The translations under genes were made by a program, and so were the position numbers. Under the pieces are notes generated by a model, which ran no database searches, was not told the origin of the DNA, and saw only the letters and a program-made list of their open reading frames with translations. This document shows positions 1 to 10,881 of a stretch of DNA of 64,000 nucleotides, piece by piece; position 1 is the first letter of the stretch; each line of letters begins with the position of its first letter. This DNA is from Streptomyces vietnamensis (GTDB lineage Bacteria; Actinomycetota; Actinomycetes; Streptomycetales; Streptomycetaceae). The DNA lies in NCBI RefSeq assembly GCF_000830005.1, contig NZ_CP010407.1, positions 6,018,001-6,082,000 of the forward strand, read 5' to 3'.

Positions 1-1226
<1,226 letters not shown>

Positions 1227-1246
1227 GCACGGATGGGAGCCGCCGG

Positions 1247-3694
1247 GTGACGAACCTCGAAGTCAGCGAAGAGACCGAAGAATCGGGACCCGGCGGTTAC
1301 GCGGCGGCCCGGCTGCTCCTCCTCCAGGAGAAGGAGCGGCCCGGGCCGCCGCGCCGTGCCGCCCTCGCCCGGCTCACCGACGACTGGCTGGCCGGCCTCT
1401 TCGCCGCCGCCGCACCGCCCCGCGGGACCGCCCTCGTCGCCGTCGGCGGCTACGGGCGCGCCGAACTCTCCCCGCGCAGCGACCTCGACCTCCTCCTGCT
1501 CCACGACGGCACCGCCGACAAGGCCGCCGTCGCCGCCCTCGCCGACCGGATCTGGTACCCGGTCTGGGACCTCGGCCTCGCCCTCGACCACTCGGTCCGC
1601 ACCCCCGCCGAAGCCCGTGCCACCGCCGCCGACGACCTCAAGGTCCACCTCGGCCTCCTCGACGCCCGGCACGTCGCGGGCGATGCCGGACTCGTCGCCG
1701 CCCTGCGCACCACCGTCCTCGCCGACTGGCGCAACCAGGCCCCCCGGCGCCTCCCCGAACTCGACGCCCTCTGCCGGGAGCGTGCCGAGCGCGTGGGGGA
1801 GCTGCAGTACCTCCTCGAACCCGACCTCAAGGAGGCCAGGGGCGGCCTCCGCGACGCCCAGGTGCTGCGCGCCGTCGCCGCCTCCTGGCTCGCCGACGCC
1901 CCCCGCGAAGGCCTCGACACCGCCCGCCGCCGCCTCCTCGACGCCCGCGACGCCCTCCACCTCGCCACCGGCCGCGCCACCGACCGGCTCGCCCTCCAGG
2001 AACAGGACGCCGTCGCCGCCGAACTCGGCCTCCTCGACGCCGACACCCTGCTCCGCGAGGTGTACGAGGCCGCCCGGACCATCTCGTACGCCACCGACGT
2101 CACCTGGCGCGAGGTCAACCGCGTCCTCAAGGCCCGCTCCGCCCGCCCCGCCCGGCTGCGCACCCTCCTCGGCCGGAACGGCGGCGCGAAACCGCCCGTC
2201 GAACGGACCCCGCTCGCCGAGGGCGTCGTCGAGATGGACGGCGAGGCCGTCCTCGCCCTCAGCGCCCGCCCCGAACGCGACCCCGTCCTGCCGCTGCGGG
2301 CCGCCGCCGCGGCCGCCCAGTCCGCCCTGCCGATCTCCCTGCACGCCGTACGCCGCCTGGCGGCCGCCGCCAAGCCCCTGCCGGTGCCCTGGCCCGCCGA
2401 GGCCCGCGAGGAGCTCGTCACCCTCCTCGGCGCCGGCGAGGCCACCGTCCCCGTCTGGGAGGCCCTGGAGGCCGAAGGGCTCATCAGCCGGCTCCTGCCC
2501 GACTGGGAGCGCGTCCGCTGCCGGCCCCAGCGCAACCCCGTCCACACCTGGACCGTCGACCGGCACCTCGTCGAGACCGCCGTACGGGCCTCCTCGCTGA
2601 CCCGCCGCGTCGGCCGCCCCGACCTCCTCCTCGTCGCCGCCCTCCTCCACGACATCGGCAAGGGCTGGCCCGGCGACCACTCCGTCGCCGGCGAGACCAT
2701 CGCCCGCGACCTCGCCGCCCGCATCGGCTTCGACCGCACCGACACCGCCGTCATCGCCACCGTCGTCCGCCACCACCTGCTCCTCGTCGAGACCGCCACC
2801 CGGCGCGACCTCGACGACCCCGCCACCGTCAAGGCCGTCGCCACCGCCGTCGGCAGCCTCGGCACCCTGGAGCTCCTGCACGCCCTCACCGAGGCCGACG
2901 CCCTCGCCACCGGCCCCGCCGCCTGGTCCTCCTGGCGCGCCTCGCTCGTCGCCGACCTGGTCAAACGGGTCGCCGGCGTCCTCGCGGGCGCACCCCTGCC
3001 CGATCCCGAGGCCGCCGCGCCCAGCGCCGAACAGGAACGGCTCGCGATCGAGGCCCTGCGCACCGGCGAACCCGTCCTCGCCCTCCGTACCGAACCGGTC
3101 GTCGCGGAGCCCGAGGAACCCGAGCCCGTCGGCGTCGAGCTCCTCATCGCCCTGCCCGACCAGCCCGGCGTCCTCCCTGCCGTCGCCGGCGTCCTCGCCC
3201 TCCACCGGCTCACCGTCCGCGCCGCCGACCTGCGGGCCGTCGACCTCCCCAGCGGTCTCGGCTCCGGCTCCGTCCTCGTCCTCGACTGGCGTGTCGCCGC
3301 CGAGTACGGCTCCCTGCCCGAGGCCGCCCGGCTCCGCGCCGACCTGGTCCGCGCCCTCGACGGCTCCCTCGACATCCCCGCCCGCCTCGCCGAACGCGAG
3401 GCCGCCTACCCCCGCCGCCGGGGCCTGGCCGCCCCGCCGCCCCGCGTCACCGTCGCCGCCGCCGACTCCCGCCTCGCCACCGTCATCGAGGTCCGCGCCC
3501 AGGACGCCCCCGGCCTGCTCCACCGCATCGGCCGCGCCCTGGAGGGAGCGGCGGTACGGGTGCGGAGCGCCCACGTCTCCACCCTGGGCGCCAACGCCGT
3601 CGACACCCTGTACGTGACCCGCCCGGACGGCTCCCTCCTCCCGGACGAGGAGGCGATCGACCTGGCCCGGGCGCTGGAGGAGGCGCTGCGGTGA
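1247..3694 (+). CDS. glnD: PII adenylyl/uridylyltransferase GlnD
   Basis: Bifunctional enzyme that modifies and demodifies PII; 815 aa from the GTG at 1247. I chose this start because GGGAG lies about 8 bases upstream and the frame begins VTNLEVSEE just after the glnK stop; an earlier in-frame ATG at 1160 would overlap glnK deeply. Domains in order: nucleotidyltransferase with GGYGRAELSPRSDLDLLLL near residue 66, helical linker, HD phosphohydrolase with ALLHDIGKG near residue 465, and two C-terminal ACT domains near residues 632 and 745 that sense glutamine. Third gene of the amtB-glnK-glnD operon. In Streptomyces the transferred group is AMP. Confidence 0.95.
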   Translation: MTNLEVSEETEESGPGGYAAARLLLLQEKERPGPPRRAALARLTDDWLAGLFAAAAPPRGTALVAVGGYGRAELSPRSDLDLLLLHDGTADKAAVAALADRIWYPVWDLGLALDHSVRTPAEARATAADDLKVHLGLLDARHVAGDAGLVAALRTTVLADWRNQAPRRLPELDALCRERAERVGELQYLLEPDLKEARGGLRDAQVLRAVAASWLADAPREGLDTARRRLLDARDALHLATGRATDRLALQEQDAVAAELGLLDADTLLREVYEAARTISYATDVTWREVNRVLKARSARPARLRTLLGRNGGAKPPVERTPLAEGVVEMDGEAVLALSARPERDPVLPLRAAAAAAQSALPISLHAVRRLAAAAKPLPVPWPAEAREELVTLLGAGEATVPVWEALEAEGLISRLLPDWERVRCRPQRNPVHTWTVDRHLVETAVRASSLTRRVGRPDLLLVAALLHDIGKGWPGDHSVAGETIARDLAARIGFDRTDTAVIATVVRHHLLLVETATRRDLDDPATVKAVATAVGSLGTLELLHALTEADALATGPAAWSSWRASLVADLVKRVAGVLAGAPLPDPEAAAPSAEQERLAIEALRTGEPVLALRTEPVVAEPEEPEPVGVELLIALPDQPGVLPAVAGVLALHRLTVRAADLRAVDLPSGLGSGSVLVLDWRVAAEYGSLPEAARLRADLVRALDGSLDIPARLAEREAAYPRRRGLAAPPPRVTVAAADSRLATVIEVRAQDAPGLLHRIGRALEGAAVRVRSAHVSTLGANAVDTLYVTRPDGSLLPDEEAIDLARALEEALR

Positions 3695-3813
3695 ATTCCT
3701 GAACCGGACCGTCCCCGCGCACCGGATTCGGCGGGCGGGGGCACACACTTCGAGCGGCCCGATACCCTGGAGGGCAATCCGACCGCCCCCGACACCGAGG
3801 ATCCGCGACCGCC

Positions 3814-5367
3814 GTGTTCGATACCCTCTCCGACCGCCTTGCAGCGACCTTCAAGAACCTCCGCGGCAAGGGCCGTCTGTCCGAGGCGGACATCGACGCC
3901 ACCGCGCGCGAGATCCGTATCGCGCTGCTCGAAGCGGATGTCGCCCTGCCGGTCGTCCGCGCCTTCATCAAGCAGGTCAAGGAGCGCTCGCTCGGCGCCG
4001 AGGTCTCCCAGGCCCTCAACCCCGCCCAGCAGGTCATCAAGATCGTCAACGACGAGCTGATCGCCATCCTGGGCGGCGAGACCCGCCGTCTGCGGTTCGC
4101 CAAGACCGCGCCGACCGTGATCATGCTCGCCGGTCTCCAGGGTGCCGGTAAGACCACCCTCGCCGGAAAGCTCGGCCTCTGGCTGAAGAGCCAGGGCCAC
4201 TCCCCGCTGCTCGTCGCCTGTGACCTCCAGCGCCCCAACGCCGTCACGCAGCTCTCCGTCGTCGCCGACCGCGCGGGCGTGGCCTTCTACGGCCCGCAGC
4301 CGGGCAACGGCGTCGGTGACCCGGTCCAGGTCGCGAAGGACTCGATCGAGTACGCGCGGACCAAGCTGTACGACGTCGTCATCGTCGACACCGCCGGCCG
4401 CCTCGGCATCGACCAGGAGCTGATGCAGCAGGCCGCGGACATCCGCGACGCCGTCAACCCCGACGAGGTCCTCTTCGTCGTCGACGCCATGATCGGTCAG
4501 GACGCGGTCAACACCGCCGAGGCCTTCCGCGACGGCGTCGGCTTCGACGGCGTCGTGCTGTCCAAGCTCGACGGCGACGCCCGCGGTGGTGCCGCGCTCT
4601 CCATCGCGCACGTCACCGGCAAGCAGATCATGTTCGCCTCCAACGGCGAGAAGCTGGACGACTTCGACGCGTTCCACCCGGACCGCATGGCGTCCCGCAT
4701 CCTCGGCATGGGCGACATGCTCTCCCTCATCGAGAAGGCGCAGCAGACCTTCGACGAGGAAGAGGCCGCCAAGATGGCCTCGAAGCTCGCCTCGAAGAAG
4801 GGCGAGGGCTTCACGCTCGACGACTTCCTGGCCCAGATGGAGCAGGTCCGCAAGATGGGCTCCATCTCCAAGCTGCTCGGGATGCTGCCCGGCATGGGCC
4901 AGATGAAGGAGCAGATCGCCAACATCGACGAGCGCGACGTCGACCGCACGGCCGCCATCATCAAGTCGATGACCCCGGCCGAGCGCCAGGACCCGACCAT
5001 CATCAACGGCTCCCGCCGTGCCCGTATCGCCAAGGGTTCCGGCGTCGAGGTCAGCGCGGTCAAGGGCCTGGTCGAGCGGTTCTTCGAGGCCCGCAAGATG
5101 ATGTCCCGCATGGCGCAGGGCGGCGGCATGCCGGGGATGCCGGGCATCCCGGGCATGGGCGGCGGCCCCGGCCGGCAGAAGAAGCAGGTCAAGCAGGCCA
5201 AGGGCAAGCGCAAGAGCGGCAACCCGATGAAGCGCAAGGCCGAGGAGCAGGCCGCTGCCGAGCGCCGCGAGCAGGCGCAGGCGGGCGGCGCCTTCGGTCT
5301 GCCGGCGGCGGGGCAGACCCCGAAGGACTTCGAGCTCCCGGAGGAGTTCAAGAAGTTCATGGGCTGA
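3814..5367 (+). CDS. ffh: Signal recognition particle GTPase Ffh
   Basis: SRP54 homologue (517 aa) that binds signal sequences with 4.5S RNA and delivers nascent membrane proteins to FtsY. N domain is residues 1-90; the G domain has GLQGAGKTT near 105, DTAGRLG near 192 and SKLDGDARGG near 250. The M domain after about 330 ends in a methionine/glycine-rich run (GMPGMPGIPGMGGG) and a lysine-rich tail typical of actinobacterial Ffh. GTG start. A possible -10 (TACCCT, 3763-3768) precedes it but no good -35 is visible. A strong terminator follows the stop, so it is probably monocistronic. Confidence 0.97.
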   Translation: MFDTLSDRLAATFKNLRGKGRLSEADIDATAREIRIALLEADVALPVVRAFIKQVKERSLGAEVSQALNPAQQVIKIVNDELIAILGGETRRLRFAKTAPTVIMLAGLQGAGKTTLAGKLGLWLKSQGHSPLLVACDLQRPNAVTQLSVVADRAGVAFYGPQPGNGVGDPVQVAKDSIEYARTKLYDVVIVDTAGRLGIDQELMQQAADIRDAVNPDEVLFVVDAMIGQDAVNTAEAFRDGVGFDGVVLSKLDGDARGGAALSIAHVTGKQIMFASNGEKLDDFDAFHPDRMASRILGMGDMLSLIEKAQQTFDEEEAAKMASKLASKKGEGFTLDDFLAQMEQVRKMGSISKLLGMLPGMGQMKEQIANIDERDVDRTAAIIKSMTPAERQDPTIINGSRRARIAKGSGVEVSAVKGLVERFFEARKMMSRMAQGGGMPGMPGIPGMGGGPGRQKKQVKQAKGKRKSGNPMKRKAEEQAAAERREQAQAGGAFGLPAAGQTPKDFELPEEFKKFMG

Positions 5368-5380
5368 TCAGTCCGGTGTG

Positions 5381-5420
5381 AGGGGCCCGGGGCGGTGCGA
5401 AACCGCCCCGGGCCCCTTTT
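5381..5420 (+). terminator. Intrinsic terminator of ffh
   Basis: A perfect 15-bp GC stem (5382-5396 with 5402-5416), 5-base loop, followed by TTTT at 5417-5420. It begins 14 bases after the ffh stop codon. One of the few canonical U-tailed terminators in this window. Confidence 0.88.
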
Positions 5421-5499
5421 CATCCCTCCGGACCGCCCGCGATGCCCGATTTCTCCCGCTCTTCGATACTGGGGCCACTGCCGCCCCGAGGAGAGCCAC

Positions 5500-7419
5500 G
5501 TGGCCAACCCCGTACCCCCGCGCGACCGGACCGACCAGCCCTGGCGCTCGGAAGGGGCACCGCCGCCCCCGTCGCCGAAGAAGCGGATGCCGGGCGGCTG
5601 GGGCAGCCTCATCCTCACCGCGCTCGTCGTGTACCTGATCGCCAACCTCGTGCTCTCGTTCTTCAACGAGGGCGAGGGGCCGACGATCTCGTACACCGAG
5701 TTCGACAAGCAGGTCGCCGCCGGGAACGTCACCAAGATCTACTCCAAGGGCGACGCGATCCAGGGGCAGTTGAAGAACAAACAGCCCGTCCCCGACGGCG
5801 AGGGCGACTACACCAAGTTCCGGACCCAGCGGCCCGCCTTCGCCGACGACGGCCTGTGGTCGCAGCTGACCAAGCAGAACGTCATCGTCACCGCCCGGCC
5901 CGTCGTCCAGGAGCGCAGTTTCCTCTCCAACCTCCTGATCTCCCTCGCACCGATGCTGCTGCTCGTCGTGCTGTGGGTGTTCATCGCCCGCCGGATGAGC
6001 GCGGGCATGGGCGGCGCGGGCGGCATGCTCGGCCGCAAGCAGCCGCCGAAACCGGTCGAGCTGGAGGGCGGCAAGCGCACCACCTTCCAGGACGTCGCCG
6101 GCATCGACGAGGTCGAGGGCGAGCTCAACGACGTCGTCGACTTCCTGAAGAACCCGCAGGCCTACCGCGAGATGGGCGCCAAGATGCCCCGCGGCGTGCT
6201 CCTCGCGGGCCCTCCCGGCACCGGCAAGACCCTGCTCGCCCGGGCCGTCGCGGGGGAGGCGGGGGTGCCGTTCTTCTCGGCCTCCGCCTCCGAGTTCATC
6301 GAGATGATCGTGGGCGTCGGCGCCTCCCGGGTCCGCGAGCTGTTCGCCGAGGCCCGCAAGGTCGCCCCCGCGATCATCTTCATCGACGAGATCGACACCA
6401 TCGGCCGGGCCCGCGGCGGCGGCTCCGGGATGGGCGGGCACGACGAGCGCGAGCAGACCCTCAACCAGATCCTCACCGAGATGGACGGCTTCACCGGCTC
6501 CGAGGGCGTCATCGTCCTCGCCGCCACCAACCGCGCCGACGTCCTCGACCCGGCCCTCACCCGGCCGGGCCGCTTCGACCGGATCGTCCACGTCAACCCG
6601 CCCGACCGGGGCGGCCGCGAGGCCATCCTCAAGATCCACACCCGGGAGATCCCGCTCGCCCACGACGTCGACCTGGAGCACGTGGCCCGGACCACCCCCG
6701 GCATGACCGGCGCCGAGCTCGCCAACCTCGCCAACGAGGCCGCCCTGCTCGCCGTCAAGCGCCAGCAGCGGGCCGTCACCCAGTCCGATCTGTCCGACGC
6801 CCTGGAGAAGGTCCAGCTCGGCGCCGAGCGGCCGCTCGTGATGCCCCTGGAGGAGCGGCGCCGCACCGCGTACCACGAGAGCGGCCACGCCCTGCTGGGC
6901 ATGCTCCAGCCCGGCGCCGACCCGGTCCGCAAGATCACCATCGTGCCGCGCGGCCGGGCCCTCGGCGTCACCCTGTCGACCCCCGACGCCGACAAGTACG
7001 CCTACACCGAGGACTACCTGCGGGGCCGGATCATCGGCGCCCTCGGTGGGATGGCGGCCGAGCAGGTCGTCTTCGGCGTCATCACCACCGGCGCCGAGAG
7101 CGACCTCGAACAGGTCACCAACATCGCGCGGGGGATGGCGGGCCGCTGGGGCATGAGCGAGCGCGTCGGCCGCCTCACCGCCATCCCGAGCGACGCCCAG
7201 CAGGCGTACGGGCTCTCGGCCGCCCCCGCGACCCTCGACACCGTCGACGAGGAGATGCGCCGCATCGTCGACGAGTGCTACGAGAGCGCGGTACGGCAGC
7301 TCCGCGAGCACCGCGACCGGCTGGACGCCCTGGCCGAGGCCCTCCTGGCCAACGAGACCCTGGAGGAGGACGCGGCGTACCGGGCGGCGGGCATCCCGCG
7401 CCTGAAGAAGGAGGACTGA
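5500..7419 (+). CDS. ftsH: ATP-dependent zinc metalloprotease, FtsH family
   Basis: Membrane-anchored AAA+ protease that degrades misfolded membrane and regulatory proteins; 639 aa from the GTG at 5500, preceded by GAGGAGAG 6 bases upstream. Two N-terminal membrane segments near residues 33-54 and 146-167 flank an extracytoplasmic domain starting [10 protein letters not shown]. The ATPase shows GPPGTGKT near 237, [12 protein letters not shown] near 293 and an arginine-finger region. The M41 protease has HESGH near 461. The C-terminal tail is short. Streptomyces normally carry another ftsH elsewhere (near tilS/hpt), so this copy beside ffh is likely the second paralogue. Its 3' end faces a 25-bp tandem-repeat array. 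Confidence 0.94.
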   Translation: MANPVPPRDRTDQPWRSEGAPPPPSPKKRMPGGWGSLILTALVVYLIANLVLSFFNEGEGPTISYTEFDKQVAAGNVTKIYSKGDAIQGQLKNKQPVPDGEGDYTKFRTQRPAFADDGLWSQLTKQNVIVTARPVVQERSFLSNLLISLAPMLLLVVLWVFIARRMSAGMGGAGGMLGRKQPPKPVELEGGKRTTFQDVAGIDEVEGELNDVVDFLKNPQAYREMGAKMPRGVLLAGPPGTGKTLLARAVAGEAGVPFFSASASEFIEMIVGVGASRVRELFAEARKVAPAIIFIDEIDTIGRARGGGSGMGGHDEREQTLNQILTEMDGFTGSEGVIVLAATNRADVLDPALTRPGRFDRIVHVNPPDRGGREAILKIHTREIPLAHDVDLEHVARTTPGMTGAELANLANEAALLAVKRQQRAVTQSDLSDALEKVQLGAERPLVMPLEERRRTAYHESGHALLGMLQPGADPVRKITIVPRGRALGVTLSTPDADKYAYTEDYLRGRIIGALGGMAAEQVVFGVITTGAESDLEQVTNIARGMAGRWGMSERVGRLTAIPSDAQQAYGLSAAPATLDTVDEEMRRIVDECYESAVRQLREHRDRLDALAEALLANETLEEDAAYRAAGIPRLKKED

Positions 7420-7486
7420 GGCGGGTACCGGCCGGGGCGGTCCACGGCACCAGGGCCGGAGCAGGCCCCTTCGGCACCGGGCCGGA

Positions 7487-7661
7487 CGGCGCCGGGTCGG
7501 AGCGGGCTCGGCAGCACCGGACCCGAGCAGGCCTGACGGCGCTGAGTCCGAGCAGGCCTGACGGCGCCGGGTCGGAGCGGGCCCGACGGCACCGGGCCCG
7601 AGCAGGCCTGACGGCGCCGGGTCGGAGCGGGCCCGACGCCACCCGGATCCGAGCAGGCCCC
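7487..7661. repeat. 25-bp tandem repeat array, 7 copies
   Basis: Seven head-to-tail 25-base units starting at 7487, 7512, 7537, 7562, 7587, 7612 and 7637, of the form CGGCGCCGGGTCSGAGCRGG plus CCYGA. A degenerate 27-base and a truncated 15-base unit precede it (7445-7486). The last unit ends one base before the stop codon of the minus-strand methyltransferase gene. Units alternate in a higher-order way (copies at 7562 and 7612 nearly identical, the copy at 7587 the variant). No spacers, so not a CRISPR array. Confidence 0.9.
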
Positions 7662-8387
7662 CTACCGCACCCGGGCGACCACGTACCGGAAGACGTTCGG
7701 CATCCACACCGTTCCGTCCGGGCGGACGTACGGGGCGAGTGCCTCCTCGATCTCCTTCTCCACCTGTGCGGGCTCCGTCGCCCGGACCGCCTCGTCGAAG
7801 ACGCCCGTCGACAGCAGCCCGCGCACCGCGCTGCCCTCGTTCGCGTACCCGAAGGGGCAGGACACCCGGCCCGAGCCGGCCGGCCGCAGCCCCGCCCCGG
7901 CCACGAGGGCGTCCAGGTCGGGCCCCGGCGCGGGCCCGCGGTCCGCGAGCCGGGCCGCGATCCGGAGCACCGGTTCCGTGGCGCACCGCTCCGGCGGCCC
8001 CCACCCGGCGAGCACGACCGCCGTGCCCGATTGGGCCGAACGGGTGAGAGTCCGGAGCCCGGGGAGGATCCCGTCCGTCGCGTGGAAGGCCGTGATCACG
8101 TCGTACGTGACGGACTCCGGCGGCTCCTCGGTGATCGTGACGCCCTCCGGCAGCCGCTCCCTGGCCAGCTCCACGCGCGCGTGGTCGCGGTCCGCGCCGG
8201 CCACCCGCGCGCCCCGCGCCGCCGCCATCAGGAGGGCCAGGCCCGAGCCGCAGCCCAGGCCGAGCAGACGGGATCCCGCGCCCACCCCGAGGCGGTCGTA
8301 CACCGCCTCGTAGAGCGGTACCAGCATGCGTTCCTGGATCTCGGCCCAGTCACGCGCGGGGTGGTGCGGGACGAGCGTAGGTGTCAT
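7662..8387 (-). CDS. Class I SAM-dependent methyltransferase
   Basis: 241-aa Rossmann-fold methyltransferase of unknown substrate. The SAM motif I is degenerate at its first residues, RLLGLGCGSGLALLMAAA, followed by an acidic residue after the second strand (GADRD) and motif IV-like DVITAFHATDGI. I take the ATG at 8387 (MTPTLVPHH). The frame stays open upstream to a GTG at 8471, but that stretch has more A/T at third codon positions; neither start has a clear ribosome binding site. Convergent with ftsH across the 25-bp repeat array. Genes like this between ftsH and rpsP are, as I recall, usual in Streptomyces. Confidence 0.78.
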   Translation of the reverse strand: MTPTLVPHHPARDWAEIQERMLVPLYEAVYDRLGVGAGSRLLGLGCGSGLALLMAAARGARVAGADRDHARVELARERLPEGVTITEEPPESVTYDVITAFHATDGILPGLRTLTRSAQSGTAVVLAGWGPPERCATEPVLRIAARLADRGPAPGPDLDALVAGAGLRPAGSGRVSCPFGYANEGSAVRGLLSTGVFDEAVRATEPAQVEKEIEEALAPYVRPDGTVWMPNVFRYVVARVR

Positions 8388-8762
8388 GGAAAAGCGCCCC
8401 AATCCGTGCTCGGACGACAGCCCCCCGTAGTCAGGGAACTGCGCTTCCCCGGCCGCGTCCAGTGCTCGCACCGGACCGATTCACCCGGGAGAGGGGCGGT
8501 GCGCCGCCTTGCGTACGGACCCTGTAATGTCCTCGCAACAGTTCCCCGGGCCGTTCCGGCCCCCAGGGGGCGCGCGCACCGCGGCCACACGCCGGGGCGT
8601 ATGCGCCACTAGGCGCCGACTTGACGTTCTCTGCGTGACTTCTCCGCAGATCGGGGGCACTGGCCCACGTCGGGACACATCAAGGCAACTGACGGGTACG
8701 TGCAAAATATTTGGGATGCCCCGGAATGGAACCCGGGGGCACTCCGGCTCGTTGTACGCGAC
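8388..8762. other. Divergent intergenic region, no gene seen
   Basis: A 375-base gap between the methyltransferase (minus) and the SprT-like gene (plus); part may encode a longer N-terminus of either (GTG 8471 minus, GTG 8700 plus). A TTGACG at 8621-8626 resembles a -35 box but no convincing -10 lies 16-18 bases on. The segment around 8700-8715 (GTGCAAAATATTTGGG) is unusually AT-rich for this genome and could be promoter or leader sequence. Confidence 0.4.
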
Positions 8763-9356
8763 GTGAGCACGACACCCCCTGTTCTCGCCGCAGAGCTGGC
8801 ACAGGCGTGGGCCGACATTCAGCGGCACCACCCCGAGCTGCCCGATCTTGCCGCGCCCGAGTCCCTGATCGGAGAGTCCTCGTCCGCCTGCGGCGCCGAG
8901 CTCTCCTTCGAGCGACTGCTCCACGAGGCAGTCCACGGCATCGCCGCCGCCCGAGGTGTCCGCGACACCTCCCGCGCCGGCCGCTACCACAACCGCAGAT
9001 TCCTCGCGATCGCCGAGGAGATGGGCCTCGACCATCCCGAGGAGCCGCACGCCAGCAGCGGCTTCTCCCTGGTCACGCTCAACCCCGAGGCCCGGCGCCG
9101 CTACCGGCCCACCATCGAGCGGCTCCAGCGCGCCCTCAAGGCGCACACGGTCGCCACGGCCGCCGACACCAAGCGCTCCTTCCGCGGACCGGCCGCCCGG
9201 CACGGCTCCTCGGGCGGCGGCGTGCGCGTCAAGGCCGTCTGCGACTGCGGGCGGAACGTGCGCGTGGTGCCGTCGGTGCTCGCCCAGGCCCCGATCGTCT
9301 GCGGCGGCTGCGGCAAGCCCTTCCGCATCCCCGAGACAGTGGGCGCCGCCAACTGA
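8763..9356 (+). CDS. SprT-like zinc protein with HEXXH and zinc ribbon
   Basis: 197-aa protein of unknown role. Near residues 52-59 it has LLHEAVHG, the HEXXH signature of SprT-like metalloproteins, and then a helix with GRYHNRRFLAIAEEMGL, where a further His could complete a zinc site. The last 45 residues form a zinc ribbon with Cys pairs in CDCG and CGGCG. I prefer the GTG at 8763 (VSTTPPVLAAEL) to a GTG at 8700 in the same frame. It sits immediately upstream of rpsP and, from memory, is conserved there in Streptomyces as a hypothetical protein. A protease or DNA-repair role like Spartan is possible but not shown by sequence. Confidence 0.82.
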   Translation: MSTTPPVLAAELAQAWADIQRHHPELPDLAAPESLIGESSSACGAELSFERLLHEAVHGIAAARGVRDTSRAGRYHNRRFLAIAEEMGLDHPEEPHASSGFSLVTLNPEARRRYRPTIERLQRALKAHTVATAADTKRSFRGPAARHGSSGGGVRVKAVCDCGRNVRVVPSVLAQAPIVCGGCGKPFRIPETVGAAN

Positions 9357-9510
9357 GTCGGCGGCGTGTGGCACAATGGCTAGCTGTACTCGACAGTCGC
9401 ATAGGACCCCTCTCTCCTCCGGCTGACGCGTCCATCGGGCATCCGAGTACCGCAACCCCACGTGGCATCTCAAGTGCCCAACCACGTCAAGACCAGGAGA
9501 CACCACTCCA

Positions 9511-9954
9511 GTGGCAGTCAAGATCAAGCTCAAGCGCCTCGGTAAGATCCGCCAGCCGCACTACCGCATCGTCGTCGCCGACTCGCGCACCCGTCGTGAC
9601 GGTCGCGCGATCGAGGAGATCGGCCTCTACCACCCGACGTACAACCCGTCGCGTATCGAGGTCGACTCCGAGCGTGCGCAGTACTGGCTGTCCGTCGGCG
9701 CCCAGCCGACCGAGCCGGTTCTCGCCATCCTGAAGCTCACCGGTGACTGGCAGAAGCACAAGGGTCTGCCGGCCCCCGAGAAGGCTCTGCTCGTCCCGGC
9801 CACCAAGGAAGCCAAGCGCGCCTCGTTCGACGAGTTCGCGAAGGCCCTCGAGGGCGGCGACGACAAGGGTGAGGCCATCACCCCGAAGGCCAAGAAGGCC
9901 GACAAGAAGGCGGACGAGGCCGAGGCCGCGTCCACCGAGTCGACCGAGGCCTGA
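9511..9954 (+). CDS. rpsP: 30S ribosomal protein S16
   Basis: Primary 16S rRNA-binding protein needed for 30S assembly. Starts with GTG at 9511 behind AGGAGA (9495-9500). The conserved core [20 protein letters not shown] opens the protein; at 147 aa it is longer than the about 80-aa E. coli form because of a C-terminal Lys/Ala/Glu-rich extension ([15 protein letters not shown]), which is usual in Streptomyces. The 154-base leader holds a possible -10 (CACAAT, 9372-9377) just after the previous gene and a small inverted repeat ACGTGG/CCACGT (9460-9465, 9482-9487). First gene of the rpsP-khpA-rimM-trmD-rplS cluster. Confidence 0.97.
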   Translation: MAVKIKLKRLGKIRQPHYRIVVADSRTRRDGRAIEEIGLYHPTYNPSRIEVDSERAQYWLSVGAQPTEPVLAILKLTGDWQKHKGLPAPEKALLVPATKEAKRASFDEFAKALEGGDDKGEAITPKAKKADKKADEAEAASTESTEA

Positions 9955-9956
9955 TC

Positions 9957-10196
9957 ATGCTCGAGGAGGCTCTCGAGCACCTCGTGAAGGGCATCGTCGA
10001 CAACCCCGACGAGGTGCAGGTCGCCTCGCGCAACCTGCGCCGGGGCCGCGTGCTGGAGGTCCGGGTCCACCCCGACGACCTCGGCAAGGTGATCGGCCGC
10101 AACGGCCGCACCGCGCGTGCACTGCGCACCGTCGTGGGTGCCATCGGCGGCCGGGGGATCCGCGTCGACCTCGTCGACGTGGACCAGGTCCGCTGA
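9957..10196 (+). CDS. khpA: KH-domain RNA-binding protein KhpA
   Basis: 79-aa single KH-domain protein. The GxxG loop is visible in [12 protein letters not shown] at residues 43-54, and the whole length is one KH fold. It starts 3 bases after the rpsP stop codon, so it is co-translated with S16. KhpA homologues bind many RNAs with KhpB/Jag in other Gram-positives and influence cell division and ribosome function; in this cluster an rRNA-maturation link is plausible. No unusual features. Confidence 0.95.
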   Translation: MLEEALEHLVKGIVDNPDEVQVASRNLRRGRVLEVRVHPDDLGKVIGRNGRTARALRTVVGAIGGRGIRVDLVDVDQVR

Positions 10197-10228
10197 GCAG
10201 GTCGGCAGCATAACTAGTTGTGCCGGCA

Positions 10229-10264
10229 CGGGCCGGGGAGGGCTGAAGAGCCCACCCCGGCCCG
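10229..10264 (+). terminator. Hairpin after khpA, attenuator or processing site
   Basis: A 16-bp GC-rich stem with one mismatch (10229-10244 with 10249-10264) in the 109-base gap between khpA and rimM. No U tract follows, so it may be a weak terminator, an attenuator, or an RNA stability/processing element inside the operon. Confidence 0.5.
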
Positions 10265-10305
10265 TTGTCGTACGTACGAGCTGTGTGACAGGAGAGTGTG
10301 GAGCA

Positions 10306-10881
10306 GTGCAGTTGGTAGTCGCGCGGGTCGGCCGCGCCCACGGCATCAAGGGCGAGGTCACCGTCGAGGTGCGGACGGACGAGCCCGAGCTGAGGCTCGG
10401 CCCCGGTGCCGTACTGCTCACGGACCCGGCCTCCGCCGGGCCGCTGACCATCGAGAGCGGCCGCGTCCACAGCGGCAGGCTTCTGCTGCGCTTCGAGGGC
10501 GTCCGCGACCGCACCGCCGCCGAGGCCCTCCGCAACACCGTCCTCATCGCGGAGGTCGACCCCACGGAGCTGCCGGAGGAGGAGGACGAGTACTACGACC
10601 ACCAGCTGATCGACCTCGACGTCGTCCTCACCGACGGCACCGAGATCGGCGTGATCACCGAGATCTCCCACCTGCCGTCCCAGGACCTCTTCATCGTCGA
10701 GCGCCCCGACGGCACCGAGCTGATGATCCCCTTCGTCGGGGAGATCGTCACCGAGATCGACCTGGAGGAGCAGCGGGCCGTGATCGACCCGCCGCCCGGC
10801 CTGATCGACGACCGCGCCGAGATCGTCTCCTCCCGGGACGACGGCGCCTCCTCCGAGGGCGAGGGCGAGGAGTCGGCATGA
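10306..10881 (+). CDS. rimM: Ribosome maturation factor RimM
   Basis: 191-aa assembly factor that binds S19 and helps the 30S head mature. The N-terminal RimM domain begins [18 protein letters not shown], and a PRC barrel follows from about residue 90 ([16 protein letters not shown]). GTG at 10306 chosen because GGAGAG (10291-10296) lies 9 bases upstream. The tail is acidic and serine-rich ([14 protein letters not shown]). Its stop overlaps the trmD start by 4 bases. Confidence 0.95.
   Translation: MQLVVARVGRAHGIKGEVTVEVRTDEPELRLGPGAVLLTDPASAGPLTIESGRVHSGRLLLRFEGVRDRTAAEALRNTVLIAEVDPTELPEEEDEYYDHQLIDLDVVLTDGTEIGVITEISHLPSQDLFIVERPDGTELMIPFVGEIVTEIDLEEQRAVIDPPPGLIDDRAEIVSSRDDGASSEGEGEESA

Noticed and set aside
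7487..7661. CRISPR-like array
   Set aside because: Units are directly adjacent with no spacers and no cas genes are present.
5442..8612. A 1056-codon plus-strand frame across ftsH, the repeat array and the methyltransferase
   Set aside because: Arg/Pro/Ala-rich shadow; real genes in other frames account for the region.
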